Notes: generated by a model from the sequence alone, not told the origin. Positions 26,664 to 36,706 are shown, numbered from the stretch's first letter. The stretch: DNA of 51,890 bases from Fictibacillus sp. FJAT-27399 (GCF_001510655.1 NZ_LMVC01000002.1:666499-718388), one strand, 5' to 3'. Numbers and translations are program-made.

Positions 26664-26917
26664 AAGATAAAGCAAAACGATGATGGAGATAAGTACGTTT
26701 CTACCCTTTATAGAGAGGAAACCCTCGGCTGAAAGGTTTCTAAAAGTAAGAGGAACGGAAAGCTACTCCCGAGTGCAATTAATACCTGCCGGTTAAACCC
26801 CGTTAACGTTTATTTAAGGTGATGATCCCCATTGAAAGCGGGTTCATAACCAGGGTGGTACCGCGTGAATAACAACTCTCGTCCCTGATGCAGATCAGGA
26901 ACGGGAGTTTTTTTATT
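26664..26917 (+). ncRNA. T-box leader of alaS (alanine)
   Basis: The T-box AACCAGGGTGGTACCGCG is at 26848-26865 and a terminator (AACTCTCGTCCCTGAT / ATCAGGAACGGGAGTT then T7) at about 26874-26917. In Stem I, GGAAA is followed by GCT at 26762-26764, an alanine codon, which matches the gene downstream. Confidence 0.94.
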
Positions 26918-26954
26918 TGCCTGTCGTTTTTACACCAGAAAGGAGATAGGAAAG

Positions 26955-29591
26955 ATGAAAACTTTAACGTCTGCTCAAGTAAGACAAATGTTTCTGGATT
27001 TTTTCCAGGAGAAGGGCCACAGTGTCGAGCCAAGTGCATCACTCGTCCCCCACGAAGATCCGTCTTTGCTATGGATTAATAGTGGAGTAGCAACGCTGAA
27101 AAAATACTTTGACGGCAGGGTCATCCCTGAAAATCCAAGAATCGTGAATGCGCAGAAATCAATCCGTACAAATGATATTGAAAATGTAGGAATCACAGCA
27201 AGACACCACACATTCTTTGAGATGCTTGGGAACTTTTCTATCGGGGACTATTTTAAAGAAGAAGCCATCATTTGGGCTTGGGAGTTTCTAACAGATCCAA
27301 AATGGATTGGTTTTGATCCTGAAATGCTTTCTGTAACCATTCATCCGGAAGATGATGAAGCATTCGATATCTGGAACAAGACAGTAGGGGTGCCTGCAGA
27401 ACGAATCATCCGTCTGGAAGGAAACTTCTGGGATATCGGAGAAGGGCCGAGTGGGCCAAACACAGAGATCTTCTATGACCGAGGAGAAAAGTACGGTAAT
27501 GACCCAGAAGATCCGGAACTTTACCCGGGTGGAGAAAATGACCGTTATCTTGAAGTATGGAACCTTGTTTTTTCCGAGTTCAACCATAATCCTGATGGAA
27601 CGTATACTCCACTTCCAAAGAAGAATATTGATACAGGAATGGGCCTTGAGCGCATGGTTTCCGTCATCCAGAACGTTCCAACCAACTATGACACAGATCT
27701 CTTCATTCCTGTGATTCGGCTGACTGAACAGCTTTCAGGCAGCAAGTATGGAGTAAGCAAGGAAACGGATACGGCGTTTAAGGTAATTGCTGACCATATT
27801 CGAACGGTTGCTTTTGCGGTTTCAGATAATGCTCTGCCTTCAAATGAAGGACGCGGTTATATTCTTCGCCGCCTGATCAGAAGAGCGACACGCTTCGCTA
27901 AACAGATAGGCTTAGATCGTCCGTTCATGTTTGAACTTGTACCGACTGTTGCTGACATAATGGTTGATTTTTATCCTGAAGTGAAAGAAAAAGTTCCTTT
28001 TATTCAGCGCGTCATCAAGAACGAAGAGGAACGTTTCCATGAAACCATCAATGAAGGATTGGCGATTCTTGAGGATGTCATCCAAAAAGAAAAAGCATCA
28101 GGCAGCAGCACGATTGCAGGAAAAGATGCGTTTAAACTCTATGATACATTCGGTTTTCCTTTTGAACTGACCGAAGAGTACGCTGCTGAACACAATATGG
28201 AAGTCGACCGTGCCGGTTTTGAAAAAGAGATGGAAGCACAGCGTGAACGTGCTCGTTCTGCGCGCCAGGATGTAGATTCCATGCAAGTGCAGGGAGGCGT
28301 ACTCAGCGATATCAAAACCAACAGTGAATTTGTCGGTTATGATAAAGAAAGAAGTACTTCAAAAGTGCTGGAGACTCTTCAAAACGGTGAGCGGGTAGAC
28401 CTGCTAGGCGAAGGAGAAGAGGGGCAGGTCATCTTGGATCTCACTCCGTTTTACGCTGAAAGCGGCGGTCAGGTAGCCGATCAGGGAACTATTATTGGAG
28501 AAGGTGTAGAACTGTACGTGAAGGATGTACAGAAGGCGCCGAACGGTCAGAACCTTCATACTGTAACGGTAGTGAAAGGAAGCTTGCGCAAAGGGATTGA
28601 AGTCGTGGCACAAGTAGATGCTGAAAAGCGTGCTGCCATTGTAAAAAATCATACGGCTACCCACCTTCTGCATCAGGCGCTGAAAGATGTTCTGGGAACC
28701 CATGTTAATCAGGCTGGTTCTCTCGTCGCCCCAGGAAGACTTAGATTTGACTTCTCTCACTTCGGAAGTATTTCTCCTGAGGAACTGGAGCGCATCGAGG
28801 AAATCGTCAATCAGAAAATCTGGAAGACGATCGCAGTGGATAAGATGCTGAAACCAATCGATGAAGCAAAATCTATGGGTGCAATGGCTTTATTCGGTGA
28901 AAAGTACGGAAAAGTGGTCCGTGTCGTTCAGATTGGGGATTACAGCCTTGAGCTTTGCGGTGGATGCCATGTTCATAATACATCTGAGATCGGATTGTTT
29001 AAGATCCTTTCTGAGACAGGAATCGGTGCTGGAACAAGAAGGATTGAAGCTGTAACAGGACAAGAAGCATACCAGGCGATGAAGGAACAGGTTCAGGTTC
29101 TTCGTGACGCTGCTGCTATACTGAAAACCAATACAAAAGAAGTGCCGCACCGCATCGAAACACTTCAAAGCCAAGTTCGCGAACTTCTTCGTGAGAAGGA
29201 AGCTTTGTCTTCTAAATTAGGCAACTTGGAAGCAGGAAGCTTAATCAACGAAAAAGTAGAGGTCAATGGTGTTTCTCTGATCGTTAAAAAAGTAAATGCT
29301 GCAGATATGAATGGCCTGCGGTCCATTGTTGATGATTTAAAAAATAAACTTTCGAGCGGAATTGTAGTACTCGGAGCAGTAAATAATGATAAAGTAAACA
29401 TTGTAGCCGGAGTTACAAAAGATTTGATTTCAAAAGGCTACAATGCCGGCAATCTTGTAAAAGAAGTAGCTTCACGCTGCGGCGGAGGCGGCGGAGGCCG
29501 TCCTGACATGGCGCAAGCTGGAGGAAAAGATCCCGAAAAATTGGAATCTGCATTGGAATCGGTGATTGAAGCAGTTAAATCTGTTTGCTAA
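26955..29591 (+). CDS. alaS: Alanyl-tRNA synthetase
   Basis: 878 residues, full length. Class II catalytic core at the N-terminus ([32 protein letters not shown]), then the editing domain with [11 protein letters not shown] and CGGCHVHNT (zinc ligands), and a C-terminal C-Ala domain with [15 protein letters not shown]. It charges tRNA-Ala and clears Ser/Gly mischarging. ATG 26955 follows AGAAAGGAGAT. Regulated by the alanine T-box. Confidence 0.97.
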   Translation: MKTLTSAQVRQMFLDFFQEKGHSVEPSASLVPHEDPSLLWINSGVATLKKYFDGRVIPENPRIVNAQKSIRTNDIENVGITARHHTFFEMLGNFSIGDYFKEEAIIWAWEFLTDPKWIGFDPEMLSVTIHPEDDEAFDIWNKTVGVPAERIIRLEGNFWDIGEGPSGPNTEIFYDRGEKYGNDPEDPELYPGGENDRYLEVWNLVFSEFNHNPDGTYTPLPKKNIDTGMGLERMVSVIQNVPTNYDTDLFIPVIRLTEQLSGSKYGVSKETDTAFKVIADHIRTVAFAVSDNALPSNEGRGYILRRLIRRATRFAKQIGLDRPFMFELVPTVADIMVDFYPEVKEKVPFIQRVIKNEEERFHETINEGLAILEDVIQKEKASGSSTIAGKDAFKLYDTFGFPFELTEEYAAEHNMEVDRAGFEKEMEAQRERARSARQDVDSMQVQGGVLSDIKTNSEFVGYDKERSTSKVLETLQNGERVDLLGEGEEGQVILDLTPFYAESGGQVADQGTIIGEGVELYVKDVQKAPNGQNLHTVTVVKGSLRKGIEVVAQVDAEKRAAIVKNHTATHLLHQALKDVLGTHVNQAGSLVAPGRLRFDFSHFGSISPEELERIEEIVNQKIWKTIAVDKMLKPIDEAKSMGAMALFGEKYGKVVRVVQIGDYSLELCGGCHVHNTSEIGLFKILSETGIGAGTRRIEAVTGQEAYQAMKEQVQVLRDAAAILKTNTKEVPHRIETLQSQVRELLREKEALSSKLGNLEAGSLINEKVEVNGVSLIVKKVNAADMNGLRSIVDDLKNKLSSGIVVLGAVNNDKVNIVAGVTKDLISKGYNAGNLVKEVASRCGGGGGGRPDMAQAGGKDPEKLESALESVIEAVKSVC

Positions 29592-29674
29592 TCACAGCAT
29601 TAAGGGTACAATGACTGTATAAAGGGAAAATACATTCAGTCAAAAGGGAGAAGTTAGAGAAAGAGGTGTTGGCC

Positions 29675-29947
29675 GTGAGTTCTATGGATAAAACAATGAA
29701 GTTTAATTTTCATGACGATTCAATGGATCCAAATGTACAAAAAGTGCTATTCTCCGTTTATGAAGCACTGCAGGAAAAAGGCTATAACCCGATTAATCAA
29801 ATTGTCGGGTATCTGTTATCAGGAGACCCAGCCTATATTCCACGCCATAAGGATGCCAGAACGATGATTCGTAAAATTGAACGGGATGAACTTATTGAAG
29901 AACTGGTTAAATCCTATCTTGATACGAAGGAAAAGGATTCTCTCTAA
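29675..29947 (+). CDS. ireB: IreB-family regulatory phosphoprotein (YrzL)
   Basis: 90 residues, DUF965. The highly conserved core [20 protein letters not shown] is present. In Enterococcus, IreB is phosphorylated on Thr by the PASTA kinase IreK and affects cephalosporin resistance. I use GTG 29675 (then [11 protein letters not shown]) because the family begins this way and AGAGGTG is 6 bases upstream. It shares one base with ruvX (TAATG), so the two are translationally coupled. Confidence 0.92.
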   Translation: MSSMDKTMKFNFHDDSMDPNVQKVLFSVYEALQEKGYNPINQIVGYLLSGDPAYIPRHKDARTMIRKIERDELIEELVKSYLDTKEKDSL

Positions 29948-30375
29948 TGACCAGAATTCTAGGACTTGATGTGGGTTCCCACACGGTTGGAGTGGCTGTC
30001 AGCGATGCCATGGGCTGGACTGCTCAGGGAATTGAGACGGTCAGGAGAAAACCGCATCAGCCCGACGAAGTCTTTGAACGTATTGGCGAGTGGGTCAAAC
30101 AGTACGAAGTTGAAGAAATTGTAGTAGGCTTACCCAAAAACATGAACGGATCCATTGGTCCGAGCGGTGAAGCATGCCAGGAATTTGCCCGAGAGGCTGA
30201 AAAGCGGTTTGAACTTCCCGTCGTGTTATGGGACGAGCGGTTAACGACGATGGCTGCAGAAAAAATGCTGATTTCAGCAGATGTCAGCCGCAAGAAGAGG
30301 AAACAAGTGATTGATAAGATGGCAGCGGTTTTGATTCTGCAAGGTTATTTAGACAGCCGCCAATTAAAAGATTGA
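29947..30375 (+). CDS. ruvX: Putative pre-16S rRNA nuclease/Holliday junction resolvase-like YqgF
   Basis: 142 residues with an RNase H-like fold. [16 protein letters not shown] at the N-terminus carries the first catalytic Asp; [11 protein letters not shown] and WDERLTT carry the others. YqgF homologues process the 5' end of 16S rRNA. The start overlaps the ireB stop by one base. A YrzB-like gene follows, as in B. subtilis (yrrK). Confidence 0.94.
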   Translation: MTRILGLDVGSHTVGVAVSDAMGWTAQGIETVRRKPHQPDEVFERIGEWVKQYEVEEIVVGLPKNMNGSIGPSGEACQEFAREAEKRFELPVVLWDERLTTMAAEKMLISADVSRKKRKQVIDKMAAVLILQGYLDSRQLKD

Positions 30376-30385
30376 GGTGATTCAA

Positions 30386-30685
30386 ATGGCAAATGAAGAA
30401 AAAGAGCACATTATCATTCCAGGAGAAGATGGAGAAGAAAATCTGTTTGAAGTACTAATGACGATTGACGGAAGCACCACTCCGACAGGCCATTCTTACA
30501 TTCTGCTCGTACCAGCTGGTGACGATCAAGAAGATGAGGAGAGCGAAGAGCAGGAAGTTTTTCCTTTCCGTTTTGTAGACAAGGGTGAAGAGGAAGACGA
30601 TATCGAGCTTTTCCCTCTTGAAACAGATGAAGAATGGCAAATGATCGAAGAAACACTAAACGCTTTTCAAGATGAAGAAGAATAA
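30386..30685 (+). CDS. DUF1292 protein (YrzB-like)
   Basis: 99 residues, very acidic: many Asp/Glu, for example DDQEDEESEEQE and DEEE at the end. The family motif IIPGEDGEENLFEVLMTIDG is at the N-terminus. Unknown function. ATG 30386 follows GAGGTGATTC, 10 bases after the ruvX stop. The ireB-ruvX-yrzB trio is conserved in Firmicutes. Confidence 0.9.
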   Translation: MANEEKEHIIIPGEDGEENLFEVLMTIDGSTTPTGHSYILLVPAGDDQEDEESEEQEVFPFRFVDKGEEEDDIELFPLETDEEWQMIEETLNAFQDEEE

Positions 30686-30692
30686 TCGATTG

Positions 30693-30726
30693 GCAGCTAA
30701 AGTCTAACTTTAGCTGCTTTTTTTTA
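30693..30726 (+). terminator. Intrinsic terminator after the ireB-ruvX operon
   Basis: GCAGCTAAAG / CTTTAGCTGC with a 5-base loop and a run of eight T. Confidence 0.92.
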
Positions 30727-30784
30727 TGACATTGGAGCATACTAAAGGTCTTATCACTTTAAATCCCTTTATCTGGGAGTTTTG

Positions 30785-30904
30785 TCTGGCTGCAGCGATA
30801 GTATCCGCAGGGCATAAGTCCGGCATCGATTAATGATGAACTTATTCTATATCGGACTTTAACAGAGACGCTTGCGCTTTTCTTAATTATGGAAGCTAGA
30901 CATG
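30785..30904. repeat. Dispersed repeat family B, copy 3
   Basis: TGTCTGGCTGCAGCGATAG ... GACGCTTGCGCTTTTCTTA and an end GAAGCTAGACAT. Diverged from the copy at 14425, with an internal inverted pair around CCGGCATCG / TATCGGAC. Its final TAGACA is placed as the -35 of the mltG promoter. Confidence 0.6.
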
Positions 30905-30925
30905 ATTTTTACTTATCAGTATAAT
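30897..30925 (+). promoter_or_regulatory. Promoter for mltG using the end of repeat B
   Basis: TAGACA (30897-30902, one mismatch to TTGACA) and consensus TATAAT (30920-30925), exactly 17 bases apart. The -35 is the terminal sequence of repeat B. Confidence 0.65.
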
Positions 30926-30951
30926 TAAGCAGATGAAGGGAGAGAAAAAGG

Positions 30952-32079
30952 GTGTTAATATTAAATACGGTTTCGGGAGGCCCTCTTGATTCCGGCGGGA
31001 AAAACCGAAAAAGAAATACAGCAGTCGTTCTATTTCTGATCTTTGTGATCATTGCCGCAGCTGCTTTATATGGATATACATACATAAAAGATGCGCTTGG
31101 ACCTGTAAACAAACATAACGATAAAAAGATTACGGTAGATATACCGATTGGTTCTTCAGTTTCCACTATCGGAAAAATTTTAGAAGACAAAGGGCTGATC
31201 ACCAGCAGCATGGTCTTTCAGGTGTATGCCAAATCTAAAGAGTCTGGAAATTTGCAGGCTGGCGTCTATGACCTTAAGCCTTCAATGAATGTCGATCAGC
31301 TGATCGCCGCTTTAAAGAACGGTAAAGTATTTCGCCATCCTGAAACCTCCTTCACCATACCTGAAGGGTTTATCATTCCGCAAGTAGCCGAAGTAGTGGC
31401 GAAAAACACCGGCCAAAGCAAAGAACAAGTAATGAAGATTATGAACGACAGAAGATTTGTGAAAGAGCTGCAGGCACAGTTTCCTATTATTGATAATAAA
31501 GTTTATGACAAAAAGGTCTATTATCCTCTTGAAGGATATTTGTTCCCTGCAAAATATGAGTTCGATGAGAAAAAACCTGATGTAAAAGCGGTTATAAAGA
31601 AAATGGTGGAAAAAACGCAAAGGATAATGGATAACTACCAGGCTGAAATTAATAAAAGCAAGAAAAAGCCTTATGAAGTTCTGACTTTAGCATCAATGAT
31701 TGAAGAGGAAGCTCAAAGGCCAGAAGATCGGCCTAAAATATCAGGTGTTTTTTACAACCGGTTAAAAAGGAAAATGACGCTTGATTCCGACCCAACCGTT
31801 AAATATGCACGTAAAAACTTTAAAGTACAAGTTCTCTACAAAGAACTAAAGTATGACTCACCTTATAATACGTATAAATATCCAGGGCTGCCCATTGGCC
31901 CGGTGGCATCTCCAGGAGAAGAATCGATTAAAGCTGCACTGAAGCCAGAACCGTCGGGATATTACTTTTTCTATGCCCGCCCAAACGGTCAAGTGATTTA
32001 TACAAAAACATACAAGGAACATACAAAGGTCGTTCAAAAATACCGGGATGAATGGCAGGCGCACGCAAGGAAAAGCTAA
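30952..32079 (+). CDS. mltG: MltG, endolytic murein transglycosylase
   Basis: 375 residues with one membrane helix (VVLFLIFVIIAAAALYGYTY, about 25-45), so the catalytic part is extracellular. It cleaves nascent glycan strands and sets their length. A LysM-like region (VDIPIGSSVSTIGKIL) precedes the YceG catalytic domain with the active Glu in LASMIEEEAQRPEDRPKI and the family YNRLKRKMTLDSDPTVKYA. Start GTG 30952 follows GGGAGAG about 10 bases upstream. B. subtilis orthologue: yrrL. Confidence 0.93.
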   Translation: MLILNTVSGGPLDSGGKNRKRNTAVVLFLIFVIIAAAALYGYTYIKDALGPVNKHNDKKITVDIPIGSSVSTIGKILEDKGLITSSMVFQVYAKSKESGNLQAGVYDLKPSMNVDQLIAALKNGKVFRHPETSFTIPEGFIIPQVAEVVAKNTGQSKEQVMKIMNDRRFVKELQAQFPIIDNKVYDKKVYYPLEGYLFPAKYEFDEKKPDVKAVIKKMVEKTQRIMDNYQAEINKSKKKPYEVLTLASMIEEEAQRPEDRPKISGVFYNRLKRKMTLDSDPTVKYARKNFKVQVLYKELKYDSPYNTYKYPGLPIGPVASPGEESIKAALKPEPSGYYFFYARPNGQVIYTKTYKEHTKVVQKYRDEWQAHARKS

Positions 32080-32105
32080 AAAGAAAACATAACATTATGC
32101 TTTTA

Positions 32106-32114
32106 TGATATAAT
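32106..32114 (+). promoter_or_regulatory. Extended -10 promoter for trmR-udk
   Basis: TGATATAAT with TATAAT at 32109-32114; no good -35 at the right distance. Just after the mltG stop. Confidence 0.45.
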
Positions 32115-32142
32115 GTTCCGGGTTAAGTAAGGAGGCATCGCC

Positions 32143-32799
32143 TTGATCACAAAAGAAGTACAGGACTATATCGAAGAATTAATTCCTGATCGAGATCCGA
32201 GAATAGTGGAAATTGAGGAGTATGCAAAAGAGCATAGTGTTCCGATCATGGAGCTCGTCGGCATTGAAGCCTTGCTTCAGCACCTCCGAATTATCCAGCC
32301 GAAAAAAATCTTGGAGGTAGGGACAGCCATAGGGTATTCTGCGATTCGTATGGCAGAAGCTGTACCGGATGCTTCGATCGTTACCATTGAGAAAGATCCG
32401 GAACGATACGAGCTGGCTGTGGCCAATATTAAGGAACTAGGATTTACGGACAGAATAACTGTATTGCTGGGTGACGCCAATGAATTAGCAGCAGAGGCAG
32501 AAAAACATGCACCCTTCGATGTTGTATTTATAGATGCCGCAAAAGGACAATACCAGCGTTTTTTTGAGAACTATGGAAGACAACTTCGGCCGAAAGGCAT
32601 CATGATCTCAGATAATATTCTCTTTAAAGGCTATGTTGCCGATGACAGCGAGGTTGGAACGAGACGGCTGGCATCCTTAGTAAGAAAGATTCGTTCTTAC
32701 AATGAGTTTCTCATGAACAACGAAGAGTATACAACTGCCATTCTGCCTGTCGGCGACGGCTTAGCCATCAGCATGAAAAAGGATAAAGAGCAGCGTTAG
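32143..32799 (+). CDS. trmR: TrmR (YrrM), tRNA 5-hydroxyuridine methyltransferase
   Basis: 218 residues, catechol-O-methyltransferase-like fold. SAM-binding [15 protein letters not shown] (about 59-73) and the metal-binding [12 protein letters not shown] (about 128-139) are visible. In B. subtilis TrmR converts ho5U34 to mo5U34 in tRNA. Start TTG 32143 sits behind AAGGAGGCA. In B. subtilis yrrN and yrrO (TrhP1/TrhP2, the U34 hydroxylation peptidase-family proteins) follow it; here udk begins only 22 bases downstream, so the partner genes are missing from the locus. Confidence 0.88.
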   Translation: MITKEVQDYIEELIPDRDPRIVEIEEYAKEHSVPIMELVGIEALLQHLRIIQPKKILEVGTAIGYSAIRMAEAVPDASIVTIEKDPERYELAVANIKELGFTDRITVLLGDANELAAEAEKHAPFDVVFIDAAKGQYQRFFENYGRQLRPKGIMISDNILFKGYVADDSEVGTRRLASLVRKIRSYNEFLMNNEEYTTAILPVGDGLAISMKKDKEQR

Positions 32800-32821
32800 A
32801 GAGTTTGGAAGGAGAAAGAAC

Positions 32822-33463
32822 ATGGTACAAAAACCGATTGTCATAGGGGTAGCCGGGGGTTCAGGCTCTGGAAAAACTACAGTTGCCAAGGAAATCTACC
32901 GCCAGTTTGCCGATCAGTCGATTCTGATTATAGAGCAGGATTCATATTACAGAGATCAATCCGACAAGACGATGGACGAGCGTCTCAAAACAAATTATGA
33001 TCATCCTCTGGCTTTTGACAATGAATTGCTTATTCGCCAAATAAACGACCTTTTGGAATATAAATCCATAGAAAAGCCGGTTTATGACTATACAGCACAT
33101 ACAAGAAGTGATAAAATTATCCCAGTCGAACCGAAAGATGTAATCATTCTTGAAGGTATTTTAATTTTGGAAGATGAGCGTCTAAGGGACCTAATGGATA
33201 TCAAACTATTTGTCGACACGGATGCCGATGTCCGGATTATCCGGCGTATGGTCAGGGACACCCGTGACAGAGGACGTACGCTCGAATCAGTGATCGATCA
33301 GTATACATCAGTAGTCCGTCCGATGCATAACCAGTTCATTGAACCTACAAAACGGTATGCGGATATCATTATCCCGGAAGGCGGACAAAACCGGGTAGCG
33401 ATCGATTTGATGGTCACCAAAATTCAAACTATCCTTGAAGAAAAAGCAATCCTAAAAAAATGA
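32822..33463 (+). CDS. udk: Uridine kinase
   Basis: 213 residues. Phosphorylates uridine and cytidine in pyrimidine salvage. Walker [10 protein letters not shown] (about 11-19), [18 protein letters not shown], and DTRDRGRT. The ribosome site AAGGAGAAAG precedes ATG 32822. A terminator overlaps the stop. Confidence 0.96.
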   Translation: MVQKPIVIGVAGGSGSGKTTVAKEIYRQFADQSILIIEQDSYYRDQSDKTMDERLKTNYDHPLAFDNELLIRQINDLLEYKSIEKPVYDYTAHTRSDKIIPVEPKDVIILEGILILEDERLRDLMDIKLFVDTDADVRIIRRMVRDTRDRGRTLESVIDQYTSVVRPMHNQFIEPTKRYADIIIPEGGQNRVAIDLMVTKIQTILEEKAILKK

Positions 33464-33483
33464 GGCTGAGTCCTCATTTTTTC
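33454..33483 (+). terminator. Intrinsic terminator overlapping the udk stop
   Basis: AAAAAAATGAGG / CCTCATTTTTT with a 6-base loop; the stop codon TGA lies in the left arm. Confidence 0.85.
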
Positions 33484-33629
33484 CGCATGGTTCGGTTTAA
33501 TACCACCAATAAATTTGGCAAGCGCTTTATTTTTTAGTAAGGTGTAAGAAATCCGATATACATATCAGATCTGTTTGACGACATATATAGTTATCAAGGG
33601 TACTGATTAATTGAAGGAGTGAATTCAGA

Positions 33630-34106
33630 ATGTCAGAAGAGAAAAAACATTATATGACGCTTGAAGGCAAGCAAAAATTAGAGAACGAATTAGAACATTT
33701 AAAGACTGAAAAAAGAAAAGAAGTAGTAGAACGTATAAAAATCGCTCGCAGCTTCGGTGATCTTTCCGAAAACTCGGAGTATGATGCTGCAAAAGACGAA
33801 CAGGCTTTTGTTGAAGCCAGAATCGTTCAATTGGAGAAAATGGTACGCGATGCCGTGATCATTGAAGAAAATAAAGCGGCAGGAGACAGCGTATCCATCG
33901 GAAAATCTGTAAAGTTTCTTGAGCTTCCAGATGGTGACGAAGAAACTTATATGATTGTCGGAAGCGCGGAAGCCGATCCGTTTGAAGGGAAAATCTCAAA
34001 TGATTCTCCGATGGCAAAAAGCCTTTTAGGCAAGAAAGTCGGAGAGCAGGTTTCAGTACAAACTCCAGGCGGAGAAATAAGTGTACGAATTTTAGAAGTA
34101 AAATAA
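33630..34106 (+). CDS. greA: Transcription elongation factor GreA
   Basis: 158 residues. The N-terminal coiled coil (about 8-75) carries the tip acidic pair region ([20 protein letters not shown]); the C-terminal FKBP-like domain follows ([20 protein letters not shown]). It rescues backtracked RNA polymerase by stimulating transcript cleavage. ATG 33630 follows GAAGGAGTG. I could not assign a clear promoter in the preceding 150 bases. Confidence 0.96.
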   Translation: MSEEKKHYMTLEGKQKLENELEHLKTEKRKEVVERIKIARSFGDLSENSEYDAAKDEQAFVEARIVQLEKMVRDAVIIEENKAAGDSVSIGKSVKFLELPDGDEETYMIVGSAEADPFEGKISNDSPMAKSLLGKKVGEQVSVQTPGGEISVRILEVK

Positions 34107-34108
34107 GG

Positions 34109-34143
34109 AAAACAGCGTCTTAGATGACGCTGTTTTTTGTTTT
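34109..34143 (+). terminator. Intrinsic terminator after greA
   Basis: AAAACAGCGTC / GACGCTGTTTT with a 6-base loop and a T-rich tail. Confidence 0.9.
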
Positions 34144-34156
34144 AGGCAGGCAGCAA

Positions 34157-34201
34157 GTTTATTTAAAGCCGGGAGAGACCACAATGAAAATGAGGTGGTC
34201 T
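34157..34201 (+). promoter_or_regulatory. Candidate forespore promoter inside a ribosome-site-masking hairpin for pbpI
   Basis: AGACCAC (34176-34182) pairs perfectly with GTGGTCT (34195-34201), covering part of the GAGGTGG ribosome site. GTTTA (34157-34161) fits the sigma-F -35 GYWTA, and after 15 bases GACCACAATG (34177-34186) fits part of the -10. A start near 34192 would lack the masking arm. B. subtilis pbpI is expressed in the forespore. Confidence 0.4.
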
Positions 34202-34203
34202 TT

Positions 34204-35937
34204 ATGAAAATCATTCATAAACGCATAGTGATTTCCGGCTCGCTATTTCTTTTGGGTTTGTTTCTCCTTGCCGGGCGCCTGATTCAGATACAGCTAGTAT
34301 CTACAGAATCCTTTTCAAAACATAAGGTCAATCTAATTGACGAGAGTGTAAGACAACGCACACATTCCTTTACAATCAATGAAGGAAGAGGGCTGCTGCT
34401 TGACCGAAATGGCGAGATGATCTCCGCGGAATTAAAGCCAGCTGTTATTTTATTCCCTTTTTTGCAGGGTGAAGCGAAGGCCATCGATAAAGTGGCGGAT
34501 GTGCTGGGAAAAAGTCCTTCTGTAATTCGGAGAACGGTTGAAGAGCACGAAGAACCCTTCGTTATCGCTGATGAGAAAGATGATATTACGACCCAGACAA
34601 TGGAAAGAATCAATAAATTAAAGCTTCCAGGAGTTTATGCTCATTATATTGCAAGAAATAAGCACTCGGAGTTTGCCAGTTCCTTGCTCGGCGTAACGGG
34701 ACAAGCCCCGGAAGTGATCAAGAAAAATTATAAAGATAAACTTGATAAAGGGATGATCAATGTTAATACAAAAATTGGAAAAACGGGATTTCAGCAGGCG
34801 TTTGATCCGTTCTTGATCTCTGAAGGAGAGACGAAGCTGATCTATCATGTTGACCGGTCAGGGTCTCCCCTTTTCGGTCTGGACGTTAAATACCTTGCTC
34901 CATCCAATCCCTTTTATCCAGTTAGTGTGAAAACCACGGTAGACAGCAAGCTGCAGGCCATTCTTGAGCGTGCTGTTGACGTAAGCGGCATAAAAAATGG
35001 CGGAGCTGTAATGCTGGATGTTTCGAGCAATGAACTGCTTGGTATGGTAAGCCGGCCATACAAAACAGGCTTAAGCAAAAACCAGATGCTGACTCGGCAT
35101 GCTCCGGGTTCTGTTTTTAAAATCGTGACGGCGGCCGCTGCCATTGATCATAAAGATCTTCAAAAAGAGAGGACGTTTGACTGTGACCTCGGGATTGATG
35201 GGAAGAAGGCCAAGCATCCACTAGGAAATTTGGACTTTAACAGCAGTTTCTCACAAAGCTGCAATCGGACATTCGGCCTGCTGGCTAATGATATGATGAA
35301 AAAAGATCATAGCATGTTGGATGACTATGCCAAGAAGCTTGGCTTGACCGGCAGATCAGGCTGGAACGGGCAAGTTTATCATTATCAAGACTTCAAACAG
35401 TTTCCGGAAGAAGAGTATGCAACGATCTGGGCTGACCGCTACGACAAAAATCAGCCATTAGCCATCTCTCAAACGGCAATCGGCCAAAAAGATGTCCAGG
35501 TTACACCTTTATCCGTTGCAAATATGATAGCTGGCATCGCTCGTGGAGGAAAAGTGGAGGAAGTGAAAGGTGCGACAAAAATCCTGTATAAAAACGGGAA
35601 TACCTTGCTTACTTTTCAAGACCATAAGAAAAAAGCAGAAATACAGCCTTATACTGCACAAAAGCTTCAGATGCTGCTTCGTGGCGTTGTAACCGATCCA
35701 AAGGGAACAGGGAGGGCGTTACAGGGTCTGCCATATGCAGTCGCGGGCAAGTCCGGAACGGCAGAAAAAGGGAAAGCTAATACTTCAAATAAATGGTTTG
35801 CCGGTTATTTTCCTGCCGACCATCCAAAATATGCGCTCGTTGTTATTGATTTAGATTATACAGGTGCACGTACAACTGTTATTTCGACTTATGCCGACAT
35901 TGTGAAAAGGATTTACAATAACGATAAAGAAAAATAA
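34204..35937 (+). CDS. pbpI: PbpI-like class B penicillin-binding protein (YrrR)
   Basis: 577 residues, one N-terminal membrane helix (ISGSLFLLGLFLLAGRLIQI), a dimerisation-type pedestal, and a transpeptidase domain. Active-site motifs: SxxK in HAPGSVFKIVTAAAA (about 302-316), SxN in FSQSCNRTFG, and KSGT in VAGKSGTAEKG (about 517-527), so it should crosslink peptidoglycan. ATG 34204 follows GAGGTGG. yrrS is 90 bases downstream, as in B. subtilis, where the pair is transcribed during sporulation. Confidence 0.9.
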   Translation: MKIIHKRIVISGSLFLLGLFLLAGRLIQIQLVSTESFSKHKVNLIDESVRQRTHSFTINEGRGLLLDRNGEMISAELKPAVILFPFLQGEAKAIDKVADVLGKSPSVIRRTVEEHEEPFVIADEKDDITTQTMERINKLKLPGVYAHYIARNKHSEFASSLLGVTGQAPEVIKKNYKDKLDKGMINVNTKIGKTGFQQAFDPFLISEGETKLIYHVDRSGSPLFGLDVKYLAPSNPFYPVSVKTTVDSKLQAILERAVDVSGIKNGGAVMLDVSSNELLGMVSRPYKTGLSKNQMLTRHAPGSVFKIVTAAAAIDHKDLQKERTFDCDLGIDGKKAKHPLGNLDFNSSFSQSCNRTFGLLANDMMKKDHSMLDDYAKKLGLTGRSGWNGQVYHYQDFKQFPEEEYATIWADRYDKNQPLAISQTAIGQKDVQVTPLSVANMIAGIARGGKVEEVKGATKILYKNGNTLLTFQDHKKKAEIQPYTAQKLQMLLRGVVTDPKGTGRALQGLPYAVAGKSGTAEKGKANTSNKWFAGYFPADHPKYALVVIDLDYTGARTTVISTYADIVKRIYNNDKEK

Positions 35938-36027
35938 TAAGTTCTGCTACATACTCAAAATCTCAAACTTGTCGAATTCGTTTATCGTGGTAAAATTGAT
36001 ATAGCAAAACTTTTTTAGGAGGTTTGT

Positions 36028-36663
36028 ATGAGCAGAAAACAATACCGTTCTCGCTTTGAAAAGCGAAAACAAAATCGAACGTTAAACATTGCAATCGGAG
36101 TAGTTATCCTCTTGATTATAATTGTCGGAGCTAACATATTCATGAACGGAGGCAGCAGCCAGACGTCTTCTTCTCCTGCTCACGGTAATCAGGATAAGAA
36201 AAACCATTCCTCTTCCTCTAAAACCGATACAACAAAGAAAGACGACTCGATCGTCGTAGATGAAGATAAGAACAAAGATTCCTCTGGTACGGATCAGAAT
36301 TCTTCTTCGCAGAAAGATGACAGCGAAGATAAAAATAAAGATGATTCGGCTAAAAAAGAGACCGATAAACCTGAAGGGGGAGGCCCAGATGGTCCATGGG
36401 ATCCTGTGGGAACTTCACAAACAGGCGCACACACCAAATCGTACGATAAAGGAACTCCGGACTGGAACGAACAAACAAAGGCTTTATCCTATGCAACAGG
36501 AATACCCGAGGATCAAATGACATTATTGTGGCTGGGTAATGGAGGGGCACCGGACAAATCGGTAGGACGTGTCCTTTCAAAGGAAGATGGAAGCCGCTAT
36601 GAAGTTCAGCTTCAATGGGAAGACGGCAAAGGCTGGAAACCCACAAGCGTTACAAAAAATTAA
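36028..36663 (+). CDS. yrrS: YrrS, DUF1510 membrane-anchored protein
   Basis: 211 residues. One membrane helix (IAIGVVILLIIIVGANIFM, about 17-35), a long low-complexity Ser/Asp/Lys-rich linker, then a C-terminal DUF1510 domain (about 140-208; PDWNEQTKALSYATGI, VQLQWEDGKGWKPTSV). Probably a cell-surface partner of PbpI in spore peptidoglycan work; this is inferred from linkage. The ribosome site is TTAGGAGGTTTGT. A terminator follows. Confidence 0.87.
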   Translation: MSRKQYRSRFEKRKQNRTLNIAIGVVILLIIIVGANIFMNGGSSQTSSSPAHGNQDKKNHSSSSKTDTTKKDDSIVVDEDKNKDSSGTDQNSSSQKDDSEDKNKDDSAKKETDKPEGGGPDGPWDPVGTSQTGAHTKSYDKGTPDWNEQTKALSYATGIPEDQMTLLWLGNGGAPDKSVGRVLSKEDGSRYEVQLQWEDGKGWKPTSVTKN

Positions 36664-36671
36664 TAAAAGCA

Positions 36672-36706
36672 TAAGCCGTCTGAACATTTGTTCAGACGGC
36701 TTTTTC
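36672..36706 (+). terminator. Intrinsic terminator after yrrS
   Basis: AAGCCGTCTGAAC / GTTCAGACGGCTT with a 4-base loop and TTTTC tail. Confidence 0.92.
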
